DNA of 53,957 nt from CAYYYP01 sp964475985 (lineage in GTDB: Bacteria > Bdellovibrionota > UBA1018 > CAYHWW01), in the NCBI GenBank assembly GCA_964475985.1, contig CAYYYP010000021.1, forward strand, positions 1 through 53,957, read 5' to 3'. A program made the position numbers and the translations under genes. Below are positions 7,280 through 16,652 of the stretch, piece after piece (within the stretch, counting starts at the first letter, position 1; every line of letters begins with the position of its first letter). Under the pieces are notes generated by a model. That model did not search any database. It was not told where the DNA came from and was given only the letters and a program-made list of their open reading frames with translations.

Positions 7280-8492
7280 AAAAAGCCAACGCGGGTCGAT
7301 GACCGACGGCGATAAAACCGTGCTGCCGGTGAAGACCTAATGCCCGCGCGCCGCCATAGGTCACGGCGCTGAACGCTTCGTGCATCTTCATGCCCATATT
7401 CAAACATGCCAGCGTCATAACAAACGGAAGGTGAAATGATGGCGAACTTCCAGGATTGTAATCTGACGCTAAAGCTACGCATAAATTGACATCCTTCATG
7501 GCGATGTAAGACGCGTAGGGAATTTTCAAGTAAAACGCAGTCGTAGGCAAAAGCACCGCCACCACTTTTTTCTCCGCCATTTTCCTCAAGCCAACTTGAT
7601 TAGCCCGAAGCAAATGATCGGCGGAAAGCGCACCCATTTCTGCAGCCAGCGCCGCACCGCCGGTATCAGCTAGCTCATCGGCGTGAAGTTTAACTTCTAG
7701 CCCAAGCTTTTTTGCAGTTGAAAGAATCGCTTTAGCTTCCGCAGCGTTAAAATAACCTTTGTCAAAAAAGACGTCGCAGGCATCGGCAAGCTTTTTGCGC
7801 GCAATTTCCGGTAAAGTTTTTTTGATGATTTCCTGAACGTAGGCCGAACGGGATTCCTTATCCTTTGCTTCGGGCGGAAAAGCATGGGCACCTAAATAGG
7901 TGATACGAAAAACCGCCCGGCCTTTGAAGTGCCGCTTTAATTTTTGAACGACTTCAAGAATTTTGATTTCTGACTCGTGGGTTAAACCATAACCCGACTT
8001 CACTTCGATGACCCCAACCCCGAGTTTCAGCATCATTTCCACTCTTACGCGAGCTGTCTCAAAAAGTTCGCCGTGGGTAGCGTTGCGTAGGTCCCTTACG
8101 GAGGACACGATGCCGCCTCCCTTTTCCGCAATCTCTTGGTAAGACGCACCCTGTAACCTTAAGTGAAATTCATTGTACCTTGATCCTGCGAATACCAAAT
8201 GAGTGTGGCAATCCACCAAAGCCGGTGTAAGCGTGCGGCCGGTCCCATCGCGAAAACTTTTTTTGGATTTTAAAAGTGGGAAATATCTTTTCGGAAGTTC
8301 ATTGCTAGCGCCCAGCCAGGAGACGCCTTTTTTGCGATCCCAAACCAAGGCGCCGTCGTGAATGATTCCTAAATCGCTTTCCTGAACCTGAATCCCCTCT
8401 TTTTTTACCACCCCTTCGTTGGTGACGATTTCATGGCAGTGCATGAATAAGAGAGAATCAGCGACCGCAGAACTGTTTTTTTTAACGACCAT
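7206..8492 (-). CDS. hutI: Imidazolonepropionase
   Basis: 428 aa amidohydrolase of histidine degradation, hydrolysing 4-imidazolone-5-propionate to N-formimino-L-glutamate in the cytoplasm. The metal site DCHTHLVFAG has His at 96 and 98. VKSGYGL and LHADELADTGGAALAAEMGALSADHL supply further ligands and substrate contacts. ASDYNPGSSP near the C-terminus is typical of HutI. It follows hutH by 36 bp in the same direction. HutU (urocanase) and HutG/HutF are not in this window, so the pathway is split here. The 3' end overlaps the convergent PAP2 gene. Confidence 0.96.
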   Translation of the reverse strand: MVVKKNSSAVADSLLFMHCHEIVTNEGVVKKEGIQVQESDLGIIHDGALVWDRKKGVSWLGASNELPKRYFPLLKSKKSFRDGTGRTLTPALVDCHTHLVFAGSRYNEFHLRLQGASYQEIAEKGGGIVSSVRDLRNATHGELFETARVRVEMMLKLGVGVIEVKSGYGLTHESEIKILEVVQKLKRHFKGRAVFRITYLGAHAFPPEAKDKESRSAYVQEIIKKTLPEIARKKLADACDVFFDKGYFNAAEAKAILSTAKKLGLEVKLHADELADTGGAALAAEMGALSADHLLRANQVGLRKMAEKKVVAVLLPTTAFYLKIPYASYIAMKDVNLCVALASDYNPGSSPSFHLPFVMTLACLNMGMKMHEAFSAVTYGGARALGLHRQHGFIAVGHRPALAFFNCPSYQSLIAEMTHPGFCTELLV

Positions 8493-8528
8493 GAAAGCAA
8501 TGCTCCAATTGAAACGCGTACGGGACCA

Positions 8529-10022
8529 TTAAATGATAAGGGCGCCAGTGTGCATTAGTTGAACGATTTTTTGCACATCCAAATAAAACGCACGATCCTC
8601 TTCCACAGGAGGGCTCACGCTCCGGATCGCTTGGTAAGCCTTTAGGACCTGGGGCCCTGGATTTAACGGTTTCTGGAATTCAAGGCCTTGGGCCGCGCAT
8701 AAAAATTCCATGGCGATGACGTTCCACGTATTATCGAGGATGGTGCGGAACTTTCGGGCGGCGATGGTGCCCATGCTCACGTGGTCTTCCTTATCGGCCG
8801 AAGTGGGAATGGAATCCACCGAAGCCGGATGACAATAGATTTTATTTTCACTTACGAGCGAAGCCGCGGCCACTTGTACAATCATGAACCCTGAATTCAA
8901 ACCTTCCTTTTTGGCCAGAAAAGCCGGTAATCCCGACATAGCTGGATTAATGAGTTTTTCCATCCGCTGCTCCGAGATGTTGCCTAGCTCATGAATAGAA
9001 ATGGCCAGGGTGTCAAACGCCACACCAATATATTCGCCGTGGAAATTACCGCCATTTAAAATTACGCCGTCATCCGCGAATACTAGCGGATTGTCGGTGA
9101 CGCTATTTATTTCGATATTAAGAATTTTTTCGCAGGTATTCAGGGCATCCCGCGCAACCCCATGCACCTGAGGAATGCAACGCAGGCTGTAGGGATCCTG
9201 CACCTTGTCACAATCTTTATGTGCCTTCATAATTTCTGAATCGCTCAGTAGCGCACGCATATGGGCGGCACATTCAATTTGCCCAGGGTGTGGGCGAAGT
9301 CGCGAAATCCGTTCATCAAACGGGACGGCTGATCCTTGTAAAGCTTCGATGGTCATGGCGCCTGCTACATCTGCCATAACGGCCAACTCTTTTGCTTTTG
9401 CGAACGCAAGGGCTCCAATTGCCGTCATGATTTGGGTGCCGTTAATGAGGGAAAGGCCCTCTTTAGGTTTCAAGCGATAAGGTTTAAGGCCCGCAAGTAT
9501 TAGAGCCTTGGCCGAATCCATGAGTTCATTTTTAAAGTAAGCCTGTCCTTCACCCATGAGGGTCAGCGCTAAATGAGATAGTGGTGCTAAGTCACCGCTT
9601 GCTCCAACACTTCCCTGGCACGGAATCCAAGGATGTACATTTGCATTGAGCATCGCAATCAAGGCTTCAATCACTTCCAAAGTGACGCCCGAGTTTCCCG
9701 TCGCAAGTGTGTTGGCCCGCAACAAAATTGCTGCCCGCACCTCCGCCTGGGAGAGGGGCGCACCGATGCCGACACTGTGGGAGCGAATGATGTTTACCTG
9801 CAACTGATCAAGCATGTTCGGGTCAATGCGAACGCGGCTCAATAAACCGAATCCGGTATTAACTCCATATATGGCTTCGGATCCCGTAAGCTTTGATTCG
9901 ATAAATTTCCGCGAATTCAGAATCGCTGCTTTGGCCTTTTCTGCCACGCCAACTTTCCGGTCTCGCAATGCGACCTCAAGAATATTTTCAAGGGTAAGGG
10001 ATTTGCCATCAATAAGAATCAT
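8529..10022 (-). CDS. hutH: Histidine ammonia-lyase
   Basis: 497 aa, the normal length. It deaminates L-histidine to urocanate. The ASGDLAPLSH motif at residues 141-150 supplies Ala-Ser-Gly for the self-formed MIO cofactor. YGVNTGFG near the N-terminus holds the catalytic Tyr, and NPLVF and GNFHGEYI are conserved. Its ATG overlaps the rpe stop by 4 nt, so translation is probably coupled to rpe. Placement behind lptF/G-fmt-rpe is unusual for a catabolic gene and suggests constitutive rather than HutC-controlled expression; I see no hutC gene or operator here. Confidence 0.97.
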   Translation of the reverse strand: MILIDGKSLTLENILEVALRDRKVGVAEKAKAAILNSRKFIESKLTGSEAIYGVNTGFGLLSRVRIDPNMLDQLQVNIIRSHSVGIGAPLSQAEVRAAILLRANTLATGNSGVTLEVIEALIAMLNANVHPWIPCQGSVGASGDLAPLSHLALTLMGEGQAYFKNELMDSAKALILAGLKPYRLKPKEGLSLINGTQIMTAIGALAFAKAKELAVMADVAGAMTIEALQGSAVPFDERISRLRPHPGQIECAAHMRALLSDSEIMKAHKDCDKVQDPYSLRCIPQVHGVARDALNTCEKILNIEINSVTDNPLVFADDGVILNGGNFHGEYIGVAFDTLAISIHELGNISEQRMEKLINPAMSGLPAFLAKKEGLNSGFMIVQVAAASLVSENKIYCHPASVDSIPTSADKEDHVSMGTIAARKFRTILDNTWNVIAMEFLCAAQGLEFQKPLNPGPQVLKAYQAIRSVSPPVEEDRAFYLDVQKIVQLMHTGALII

Positions 10023-10708
10023 AGCCCTGCCTTTTTAAGCGCGGCTAAATTTTTGCCATAACTGCCCGGTCCACCTTGGAAGACCGCGGTACCTGCGACC
10101 AAGATGTCGGCCCCGCACGAGGTAAGTTCCTTAACGTTTTCCGAAGTAATGCCCCCATCCACTTCAATTAAAAAATCCAATCCTAATTCTTTTCGAAGTC
10201 GGGCCAAGGTTTTGATCTTATGTAGCGCGCGGGGAATGAACTTCTGCCCGCCGAATCCAGGGTTCACGGACATCACCAACACGAAATCGATTTCATCTAG
10301 GACCTCCATCAGACTTTCCACCGTAGATGAAGGATTTAACGCAATTCCCGCCAGCATTTTATTTTTTCGAATCTGCTGTAAGGTTCGGTGCAAATGGGGG
10401 CAGGCTTCTGCATGCACCGACAACATTTGCACTCCGGCATTTGCAAAATCCTCAATGAGGTTTTCGGGCTTATGCACCATGAGATGGGCATCAAAGGGCA
10501 ACTTAGTGTGGGGCCTTATTTTCTCCACAACGGGCGCGCCGAAGGTAAGGTTTGGTACAAACTGTCCGTCCATGATGTCGAGATGAATTAAATCTGCGCC
10601 GGCTGCCTCAATAGATTTTATTTCTTCGCTTAGCTTAGAAAAATCAGATGAGAGTAAAGAGGGTGCGATATAGGGCTTAGTTCCCTTGGAAAAAAGAGGA
10701 TTACGCAT
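10019..10708 (-). CDS. rpe: Ribulose-phosphate 3-epimerase
   Basis: 229 aa TIM-barrel enzyme interconverting ribulose 5-phosphate and xylulose 5-phosphate in the pentose phosphate pathway. Family motifs: IAPSLLSSDFSKL, LHLDIMDGQFVPNLTFG (metal His/Asp), FDAHLMVHKP, MSVNPGFGGQKF and EVDGGI. It sits 20 bp after fmt and overlaps hutH by 4 nt. Confidence 0.97.
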   Translation of the reverse strand: MRNPLFSKGTKPYIAPSLLSSDFSKLSEEIKSIEAAGADLIHLDIMDGQFVPNLTFGAPVVEKIRPHTKLPFDAHLMVHKPENLIEDFANAGVQMLSVHAEACPHLHRTLQQIRKNKMLAGIALNPSSTVESLMEVLDEIDFVLVMSVNPGFGGQKFIPRALHKIKTLARLRKELGLDFLIEVDGGITSENVKELTSCGADILVAGTAVFQGGPGSYGKNLAALKKAGL

Positions 10709-10728
10709 TCCCTAGGATTAGCTGAACT

Positions 10729-11700
10729 TTAGAGGATTTGAAAAGCTTCACCTTGCAGCCCAGCTAAAAACTCTTCAATGCCCATGGCCCGTTTCCCTTC
10801 GGGCTGTACCTTTAATAAGGAGAGCCATCCGTCGTTGCACTTCACCAAAAGTCTTGATTTCTCAATAAACGTCGTGCTCGCACGAGCATCCTCCGGGAAG
10901 TTTGCGGCCTCATCCACTCTAATGGCCTGGTGGATTTTCAGAATTCCCTTTGGCGTTTTTACGTAAGTTCCCGGCCACGGAGTGAGGGCGCGGATTTGGT
11001 TAGAAATTTCCGAACAGCTTTTCCCCCAATCGATCTGGCCCATTTCTTTAGTGAGGAGCGTGGCATAGGTGGCTTGGGCTTCGTCCTGCGGAACCTCTTG
11101 TAGCTCATTGTTTTGGAGCTTTTTCAAAGTCTTGATAAGTAAATCTGCGCCTTCCTGCGAGAGAACAGAAAAAAGCTCTTCTGAGGTGGTCTCTTCTGAA
11201 ACCTGGACCTCGGCCTGAAGCAACATCGGGCCCGCATCCATTTTTTGCACCAGACGCATAGTGGTGACTCCCGTCACTTTTTCGCCGGCAAGGAGTGCGT
11301 ATTGAATGGGCGCGGCGCCCCGAAACTTCGGCAAGAGGGAAGCGTGCACATTAATGCAACCAAACCTCGGTAAGTTCAAAATGCTCTGCCCTAAGAACTG
11401 CGCGTAGGCGACCACAACTACGACATCGGCCATGATGTCGGAAAGACGCCTGGGCTCATCGTTTTTATTTATATTCTCTGGCTGAAAGACGGGAAGGCCT
11501 AATTCGATGGCGGCGAGTTTCACAGCGGAGGGCGTAAGTTTTTGGCCGCGCCCCGCCGGGCGATCTGGCTGGGTGTAAACCGCCAGGACCCGCGCAATTT
11601 CTGGGTGGTCCATTAAAGCATTCAAGCAAGGCACGGCAAACTGTGGGGTTCCCATGAACACTACGCGAAGCGGCGGAGGCGTCATCTGAATTTCCGGCAT
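10729..11700 (-). CDS. fmt: Methionyl-tRNA formyltransferase
   Basis: 323 aa. It formylates initiator Met-tRNA using 10-formyl-THF. FMGTPQFAVPCL lies at the N-terminus and NVHASLLPKFRGAAPIQ in the catalytic domain (Asn/His plus the SLLP loop). The C-terminal OB-like domain includes IRALTPWPG. Usually paired with def; no def is adjacent here. It follows the LptF/LptG permease by 35 bp. Confidence 0.97.
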   Translation of the reverse strand: MPEIQMTPPPLRVVFMGTPQFAVPCLNALMDHPEIARVLAVYTQPDRPAGRGQKLTPSAVKLAAIELGLPVFQPENINKNDEPRRLSDIMADVVVVVAYAQFLGQSILNLPRFGCINVHASLLPKFRGAAPIQYALLAGEKVTGVTTMRLVQKMDAGPMLLQAEVQVSEETTSEELFSVLSQEGADLLIKTLKKLQNNELQEVPQDEAQATYATLLTKEMGQIDWGKSCSEISNQIRALTPWPGTYVKTPKGILKIHQAIRVDEAANFPEDARASTTFIEKSRLLVKCNDGWLSLLKVQPEGKRAMGIEEFLAGLQGEAFQIL

Positions 11701-11735
11701 TTTTTAACCAAACTCCTTAGGTCCCATCATCCCAT

Positions 11736-12806
11736 CTAATGTTTCTTTTGCAGAGTTATAAAAACGGCAATCATTAAAAAAAGCAGGGACGGTGCCCATA
11801 CAGCGATCCAAGGTTCGATTGCCCCCGAGCGGCCAAAGGAAAGGGCGATGCTGAAAATGATCCAATAAACAAGAATCATTGATATACAGAAAGAAATATC
11901 TTTTCCGATCCCCGCTTGCCGACGGGGCCTTACGGAATATGGAATCACCAGCAAGGCCATGACGATGGGAATGAACGAAAGACTGACGCGCGAGTGGAAG
12001 TCCACCTCATAGGTTTTGGTGTTTAAGCCTGATTCACGGTTTCTCCGGATGAACGCCAACAATTCTTTTAACCGTAACGCATCCACCTGTTTTTCGATCT
12101 CGCCGAAATCATGAGGCGAAACCGGCAGGTCCATTTGTTTCTCTTTAAATTTTTTCAGGAGAGGAAAGGTCGAAGGACTGGGGAAGAGCGCCAACATGCC
12201 ATCCTGAAGTTTCCAGCCGTTGTTTTCGTAAACCGCAGATTTCGCCTCGATGTATTCCTTCAGCTGGAAATTTTGGTCCAAAAAGTAAACCCCGAACCCT
12301 TGGATGGCGTTATTGGCTTTATCAAACGTTTTTAAGTTATAAATGTAGTTTTGACTCCGATACCAGATTTTTGAACTTTTGATATCGAGGGAAAAGTCCT
12401 TGCGACCTTTGATTTCCCGCCAGAGGTAAAGTGTTCGTTTTTGGGCCAACGGCGGCACGACGCGATCATTTACGATGAGACTGATACAAGAGAGGATGAA
12501 AACGGCGGTAAAAATTAAAAAGGTCAGGTGCGGTAGTCCAATGCCACCGGCCTGCATCGCAATGAGTTCATTACGCCGGTTTAAGATGGAAAAAGTTGCC
12601 ATCGTAGCCAACATTGCGGCGGGAGCCATGATCTGCAATGCGATCTGCGGAAGCAGCATGCCATTGTAAATCATGAGTTTCGCCGAGCTTACGTCCGATT
12701 CGCCACGCAAAAATTCCGCGACATAAAAGATAAGCACGAGCAACGACAGGATGGAGAAGAAGTAAAGGATGAATTCTTTGAGGATGTATCGATCAATGAG
12801 TCTCAT
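11736..12806 (-). CDS. LptF/LptG-family LPS-export permease
   Basis: 356 aa. Six transmembrane segments in the LptF/LptG layout: three at the N-terminus, a large periplasmic beta-jellyroll-like domain (about residues 125-265), then three at the C-terminus. The N-terminus MRLIDRYILKEFILYF and the block NELIAMQAGGIGL are diagnostic for the YjgP/YjgQ family. The complex extracts LPS from the inner membrane with LptB. Only one copy is in this operon, and whether it is LptF or LptG cannot be settled by eye. It is the first gene of lptF/G-fmt-rpe-hutH-hutI and divergent from lepB. Confidence 0.92.
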   Translation of the reverse strand: MRLIDRYILKEFILYFFSILSLLVLIFYVAEFLRGESDVSSAKLMIYNGMLLPQIALQIMAPAAMLATMATFSILNRRNELIAMQAGGIGLPHLTFLIFTAVFILSCISLIVNDRVVPPLAQKRTLYLWREIKGRKDFSLDIKSSKIWYRSQNYIYNLKTFDKANNAIQGFGVYFLDQNFQLKEYIEAKSAVYENNGWKLQDGMLALFPSPSTFPLLKKFKEKQMDLPVSPHDFGEIEKQVDALRLKELLAFIRRNRESGLNTKTYEVDFHSRVSLSFIPIVMALLVIPYSVRPRRQAGIGKDISFCISMILVYWIIFSIALSFGRSGAIEPWIAVWAPSLLFLMIAVFITLQKKH

Positions 12807-12841
12807 GTTGATTAACTAGATTATACATTTTCCCCGGCCGC

Positions 12842-13687
12842 ATGGAATGGCTGGGAAATTATGTCGCTCTTTGTTATGATTCCTTTCATATGCTTTCATC
12901 TTTTCGCTCTTTTTCCAGCCCTCCCAAACCTTCTTCTAAGGGCTTGTCCCGACGTCAACTCATTATTGAAAATGTTAAATCTTTCGCAGTAGCTATTTTC
13001 TTGGTGTTGCTGATCCGCTCTTCCGTAATCGAAGCCTTTAAGATCCCTTCTGGCAGCATGATCCCTACGCTGATGGTAGGCGATCATATTTTTGTAAATA
13101 AGTTTGCTTACGGCTTGAAAGTTCCTTTCAGTGATATTTTTTTGGACCGGCCTCTCTTCATTGTGGAGCGTGACATTCCACAGCGAGGCGATGTGATCGT
13201 GTTCAAGTATCCTAAGGATGAAAGCTTCTACTACATCAAACGCGTGATTGGTCGCCCCGGCGATCGCATCAAAATCCGGGATAAAGTTCTCTTCGTAAAT
13301 GACGCGGCTATTGAGCGTACTTTGCAGAATCGCCAAGATGTCATGGATAAGATTGAAGGAAAGTACGATAAAAATACTTTAGAGCTTTATGAGGAGGCCT
13401 ATCCTCCGCGTACGGAACCCGTCGCATCGGAAGTGGGCAAGCACTTCATTCTGCTTGATCGAAACAATTACATCACGGAAAATTACGGTGAAGTTACAGT
13501 ACCGGCCGATCATCTTTTCGTGATGGGTGACAATCGTGACTATAGTGCAGATAGTCGTTGGTGGGGCTTTGTGCCCATGAAAAACGTGAAGGGTAAAGCC
13601 ATTGTGGTTTGGCTCTCCCTTTGGCTTGATTTTGGGGAAAGCAATTTCGTTTTCAAACCTCAACGAATCGGTACGGTCATTCACTGA
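12842..13687 (+). CDS. lepB: Signal peptidase I
   Basis: 281 aa S26 serine protease that removes Sec and Tat signal peptides at the outer face of the inner membrane. One N-terminal transmembrane helix (about residues 46-62) precedes the catalytic Ser72 in KIPSGSMIPTL. The Lys133 general base is in FYYIKRVIGRPGD. The C-terminal box VMGDNRDYSADSRWWG is present. An alternative ATG at 12890 would remove 16 residues; neither start has a clear Shine-Dalgarno. It faces away from the lptF/G operon and is probably monocistronic. Confidence 0.96.
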   Translation: MEWLGNYVALCYDSFHMLSSFRSFSSPPKPSSKGLSRRQLIIENVKSFAVAIFLVLLIRSSVIEAFKIPSGSMIPTLMVGDHIFVNKFAYGLKVPFSDIFLDRPLFIVERDIPQRGDVIVFKYPKDESFYYIKRVIGRPGDRIKIRDKVLFVNDAAIERTLQNRQDVMDKIEGKYDKNTLELYEEAYPPRTEPVASEVGKHFILLDRNNYITENYGEVTVPADHLFVMGDNRDYSADSRWWGFVPMKNVKGKAIVVWLSLWLDFGESNFVFKPQRIGTVIH

Positions 13688-13702
13688 TTCGTAAGCAATA
13701 AA

Positions 13703-14557
13703 TTAGGTGGGCAGGGAGAACGCAAGTTTTCTTAGGACGGGTGCCAAAGCTCTTCGTAATCTAGGTCTTGGCGCCAAGAATAACGCGATGGAAGGTCCCA
13801 CGGCATAGTACAAGGCAACGCACTGCTTCCCTAGCTTGCGGGGTAAAAGTTTTTCATCTCGAAAGTGATAAAGCGCATTTAGGGTTGATTCGTCACTCAT
13901 CGGATTCAACAGTACCCCTGCAATGAAACACTTACCTAATTGAGAACGCAGAGCCGTATGGGCCTGCTCAAATTCCTTCTTGTGGGAAACTTTATCTGAC
14001 TTCATGTATTTACGTAGGGTTTCCGCGGAGAGGATCATGTAGGGCGCACCAAGGGAAAACTCTACGTATTTACTAATGTAAAACTTAAACAGGGCATAAT
14101 GCTCAGCGCTTTTCTGGCGGTCATGAATTTTCGCTAGTTCCCAGAATACCGCAGTGCACAGTAACAACTCCTGGTCATCGGTCTTTTGATCAAAAAGGTG
14201 CGGATGAATATTTTGGCGCTGAATGCGAAACCTAGTTTCGAGGATTTGAAGGTACTTATCGTAATGCTGAAGGGCTTCTCCAATTTTCCCACGGGCTACC
14301 GAATCTTGGGCGAGTTTCGTGATTTGAAGGCGTCTGGCGTAGGAGTCTCTCTGTTGTTTGAGCTGCTGTTGTTCGAATGCCGCTTGAATGGCTTTCTGGA
14401 CTTTACTTGAGAATTTCTTGGAAGCGCATTTATCACAAACTTTGACGCCATCCGCGCTCTTAAGCCTTACATTTTCTGCTCCGCACGCAGGACAAGAGCT
14501 GGTCCCGCCTGATGATTCTTCGCTGCCTTCTGCCTTCGCCGCTTTATTCGTTGCCAT
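13703..14557 (-). CDS. Zinc-ribbon protein with C-terminal CFI-box domain
   Basis: 284 aa, cytoplasmic. The N-terminus has a zinc ribbon (Cys22, Cys25, Cys41, Cys44: CPAC and CDKC). A Gln/Arg-rich helical region follows (about residues 50-210; TPR-like packing is possible). The C-terminus matches the CFI-box-CTERM pattern: KCFIAGVLLNP, then FRDEKLLPRKLG, ALYYAVGPSIALFL and an Arg-rich end. Proteins with this box are of unknown function, and the box usually forms the extreme C-terminus as here. It is the last gene of a leftward run, 7 bp after priA. Confidence 0.75.
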   Translation of the reverse strand: MATNKAAKAEGSEESSGGTSSCPACGAENVRLKSADGVKVCDKCASKKFSSKVQKAIQAAFEQQQLKQQRDSYARRLQITKLAQDSVARGKIGEALQHYDKYLQILETRFRIQRQNIHPHLFDQKTDDQELLLCTAVFWELAKIHDRQKSAEHYALFKFYISKYVEFSLGAPYMILSAETLRKYMKSDKVSHKKEFEQAHTALRSQLGKCFIAGVLLNPMSDESTLNALYHFRDEKLLPRKLGKQCVALYYAVGPSIALFLAPRPRLRRALAPVLRKLAFSLPT

Positions 14558-14564
14558 CTATAAA

Positions 14565-16652
14565 TTATAGAGTGTTCATGGGATCAACATCAATGAATCG
14601 TGCGTTGGATTTCTGAAGATTTTTTCTTAACGAACGCAATACTGAGTTGAGCAGGGTAATCTTTTCCGCTTTCATCAGAAGCTGCCAACGGTACTCACCG
14701 GCAATTTTAAAAACCGTGCCGGGAGTCGGCCCAAGAATTTCCACTGATTTAGCGTCCAAAACCCCCAGCCGTCTCAGAAGCTCAATAACCTCTTGCGCTT
14801 GGTTTTGGGCCTCTGCGTCTTTTTTATGCCGAAACTCAATTTGGACGAGCCTCGAAAACGGCGGATAACAACATTCTTGCCTTAATTGAATTTCCTTCTC
14901 AAAAAATGCCACATAATCCTGGGCTAGGGCGGACTGGATCGCATAATGGTCCGGCAAGTGGGTCTGAAGGATGACTTCACCCGGATGATCTCCCCGGCCC
15001 GCTCGGCCAGCGACTTGGCTTAAGAGTTGAAACGTTTTTTCTGCCGCCCGGAAATCCGGAAAATGCAAACCCATTTCGGCGAGTAAAATTCCAATTAGGG
15101 TTACGTTGGGGAAATCGTGCCCCTTTGCGAGCATCTGGGTACCCACTAAAACTTGAATTTCTTGGTTACGGAACCTCGTGAGCAAATCCTCAAGCTTTTT
15201 AATGTTAGTGATGGACTCGGCATCCATGCGTTCGATTTTAGCTTCGGGGTAGAGGCGTTTTAGGTCTTGCTCAACCGACTCGGTGCCCAGGCCCAAAAAC
15301 TTAAATTCCAGGGAGTGGCAAGATGGACAAGTGTCAGGTGCGTGGGTTTGATAACCGCAGTAGTGACAGCGCAGTGCGGCGCTTTTCATGTAAAAAGTGA
15401 GCGATATGCTGCAGTGATTACACTGAGGAATGAAGCCGCACTCTCGGCAAAGCAAAGAACTGGAGTAACCTTTTCGGTTTAGAAAAATCATGGCCTGATG
15501 GCCACTCATTAACGTTTCTTCCAACCGCTGTTTCAGCAAAGGACTGATGAATGAAAACGGAGGCTTTTTTCGGCGCTTGTCTTCTGGCGCGGATTTGATG
15601 CGTAAATCAACTAAGGTAATGTGGGGTAAGAGCCTATGACCAGGCCTTGAGTTCAACGCTAAAAGTTCAAACTTGCCTAACCTCGCGTTTTGGAAGGTCT
15701 CAAGTGCAGGGGTTGCCGAACCTAAAATTACGGTCGCTTTATTCAGCTTCGCGCGCACCAAAGCAATATCCCGTGCGTGATAGCGCAAATGATCTTCCTG
15801 CTTGTAAGAACCATCATGTTCCTCGTCGACGACGATCAATCCGATTTTTGAAAGTGGAGCAAATACCGCGCTCCTTGCACCGACCACGATGGAGCGCCTG
15901 CCGGCCCGAATTTCCCACCATTCTGATCTGCGCTGGCCGGGCGTCAAAGAAGAATGCAAAACCGCCACGACGTTTCCAAAACGTTCCATGAATCGCTCGC
16001 GCAGCTGAGGAGTAAGCGCTATTTCCGGAACTAAGATGAGGGCCTGTTCACCCCGCATTAATGCATGTTCGGCAGCGCGCAGGTAAATTTCAGTTTTTCC
16101 GCTACCCGTTACGCCAAAGAGCAAAAAATTCTTCGCAAGTTTTCCCTCTAGACTCTCGTCAATTTTAAGAAGCGCAGCCTTCTGGTCAGGGGTAAGTTCA
16201 AAATTTGTACCGTATGAAATTTTAGGCGATGGCTGCGGGTCGGCCGAAGGAGTTTCCTGCGTAAGGCCCTCCGCCGCGGCCTTCAACTTCCTCTTTGATG
16301 TTTCAAGCAAAGTTTTTGGAAATGCGGTTTGTAAAACCTCTCCAAGTGAAGCTTGGTAATAATCAGCAATCCACTGAAACCAGGGCAAGGTGGCTTCATC
16401 AAAAAATGAAGATGTTCCCTCGCAGGCTTTCACATATTTTAACTTATAGGACAAACCGTCCATTGCCTCTTGTGTGATTTCCTCAAGCTTCACGACATAT
16501 CCCAAGCTGGTGGAAGATTTTTGAAAGGGAACCGTAACGCAGGATCCAACGGTGAGTTTTCCTGCAATTTCATCTGGAACCAGGTAACTTAAGGGTTCAA
16601 GCAAAGGTCTCGGTAGCGCAATTTTTGCACAAAGATGCGTTATAGAACCCAT
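14565..16652 (-). CDS. priA: Primosomal protein N' (PriA helicase)
   Basis: 695 aa 3'-5' superfamily 2 helicase that restarts stalled replication forks. Order: N-terminal DNA-binding region, Walker A GVTGSGKTEIYL, DEEHDGSYKQ (Walker B), GSATPALET, then a Cys-rich zinc-binding insert (CRECGFIPQCNHC and CHYCGYQTHAPDTCPSC), and GRAGRGDHPGEV (motif VI). Length and motif order are normal. The start overlaps the upstream exported-protein gene by 13 bp. Confidence 0.97.
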   Translation of the reverse strand: MGSITHLCAKIALPRPLLEPLSYLVPDEIAGKLTVGSCVTVPFQKSSTSLGYVVKLEEITQEAMDGLSYKLKYVKACEGTSSFFDEATLPWFQWIADYYQASLGEVLQTAFPKTLLETSKRKLKAAAEGLTQETPSADPQPSPKISYGTNFELTPDQKAALLKIDESLEGKLAKNFLLFGVTGSGKTEIYLRAAEHALMRGEQALILVPEIALTPQLRERFMERFGNVVAVLHSSLTPGQRRSEWWEIRAGRRSIVVGARSAVFAPLSKIGLIVVDEEHDGSYKQEDHLRYHARDIALVRAKLNKATVILGSATPALETFQNARLGKFELLALNSRPGHRLLPHITLVDLRIKSAPEDKRRKKPPFSFISPLLKQRLEETLMSGHQAMIFLNRKGYSSSLLCRECGFIPQCNHCSISLTFYMKSAALRCHYCGYQTHAPDTCPSCHSLEFKFLGLGTESVEQDLKRLYPEAKIERMDAESITNIKKLEDLLTRFRNQEIQVLVGTQMLAKGHDFPNVTLIGILLAEMGLHFPDFRAAEKTFQLLSQVAGRAGRGDHPGEVILQTHLPDHYAIQSALAQDYVAFFEKEIQLRQECCYPPFSRLVQIEFRHKKDAEAQNQAQEVIELLRRLGVLDAKSVEILGPTPGTVFKIAGEYRWQLLMKAEKITLLNSVLRSLRKNLQKSNARFIDVDPMNTL

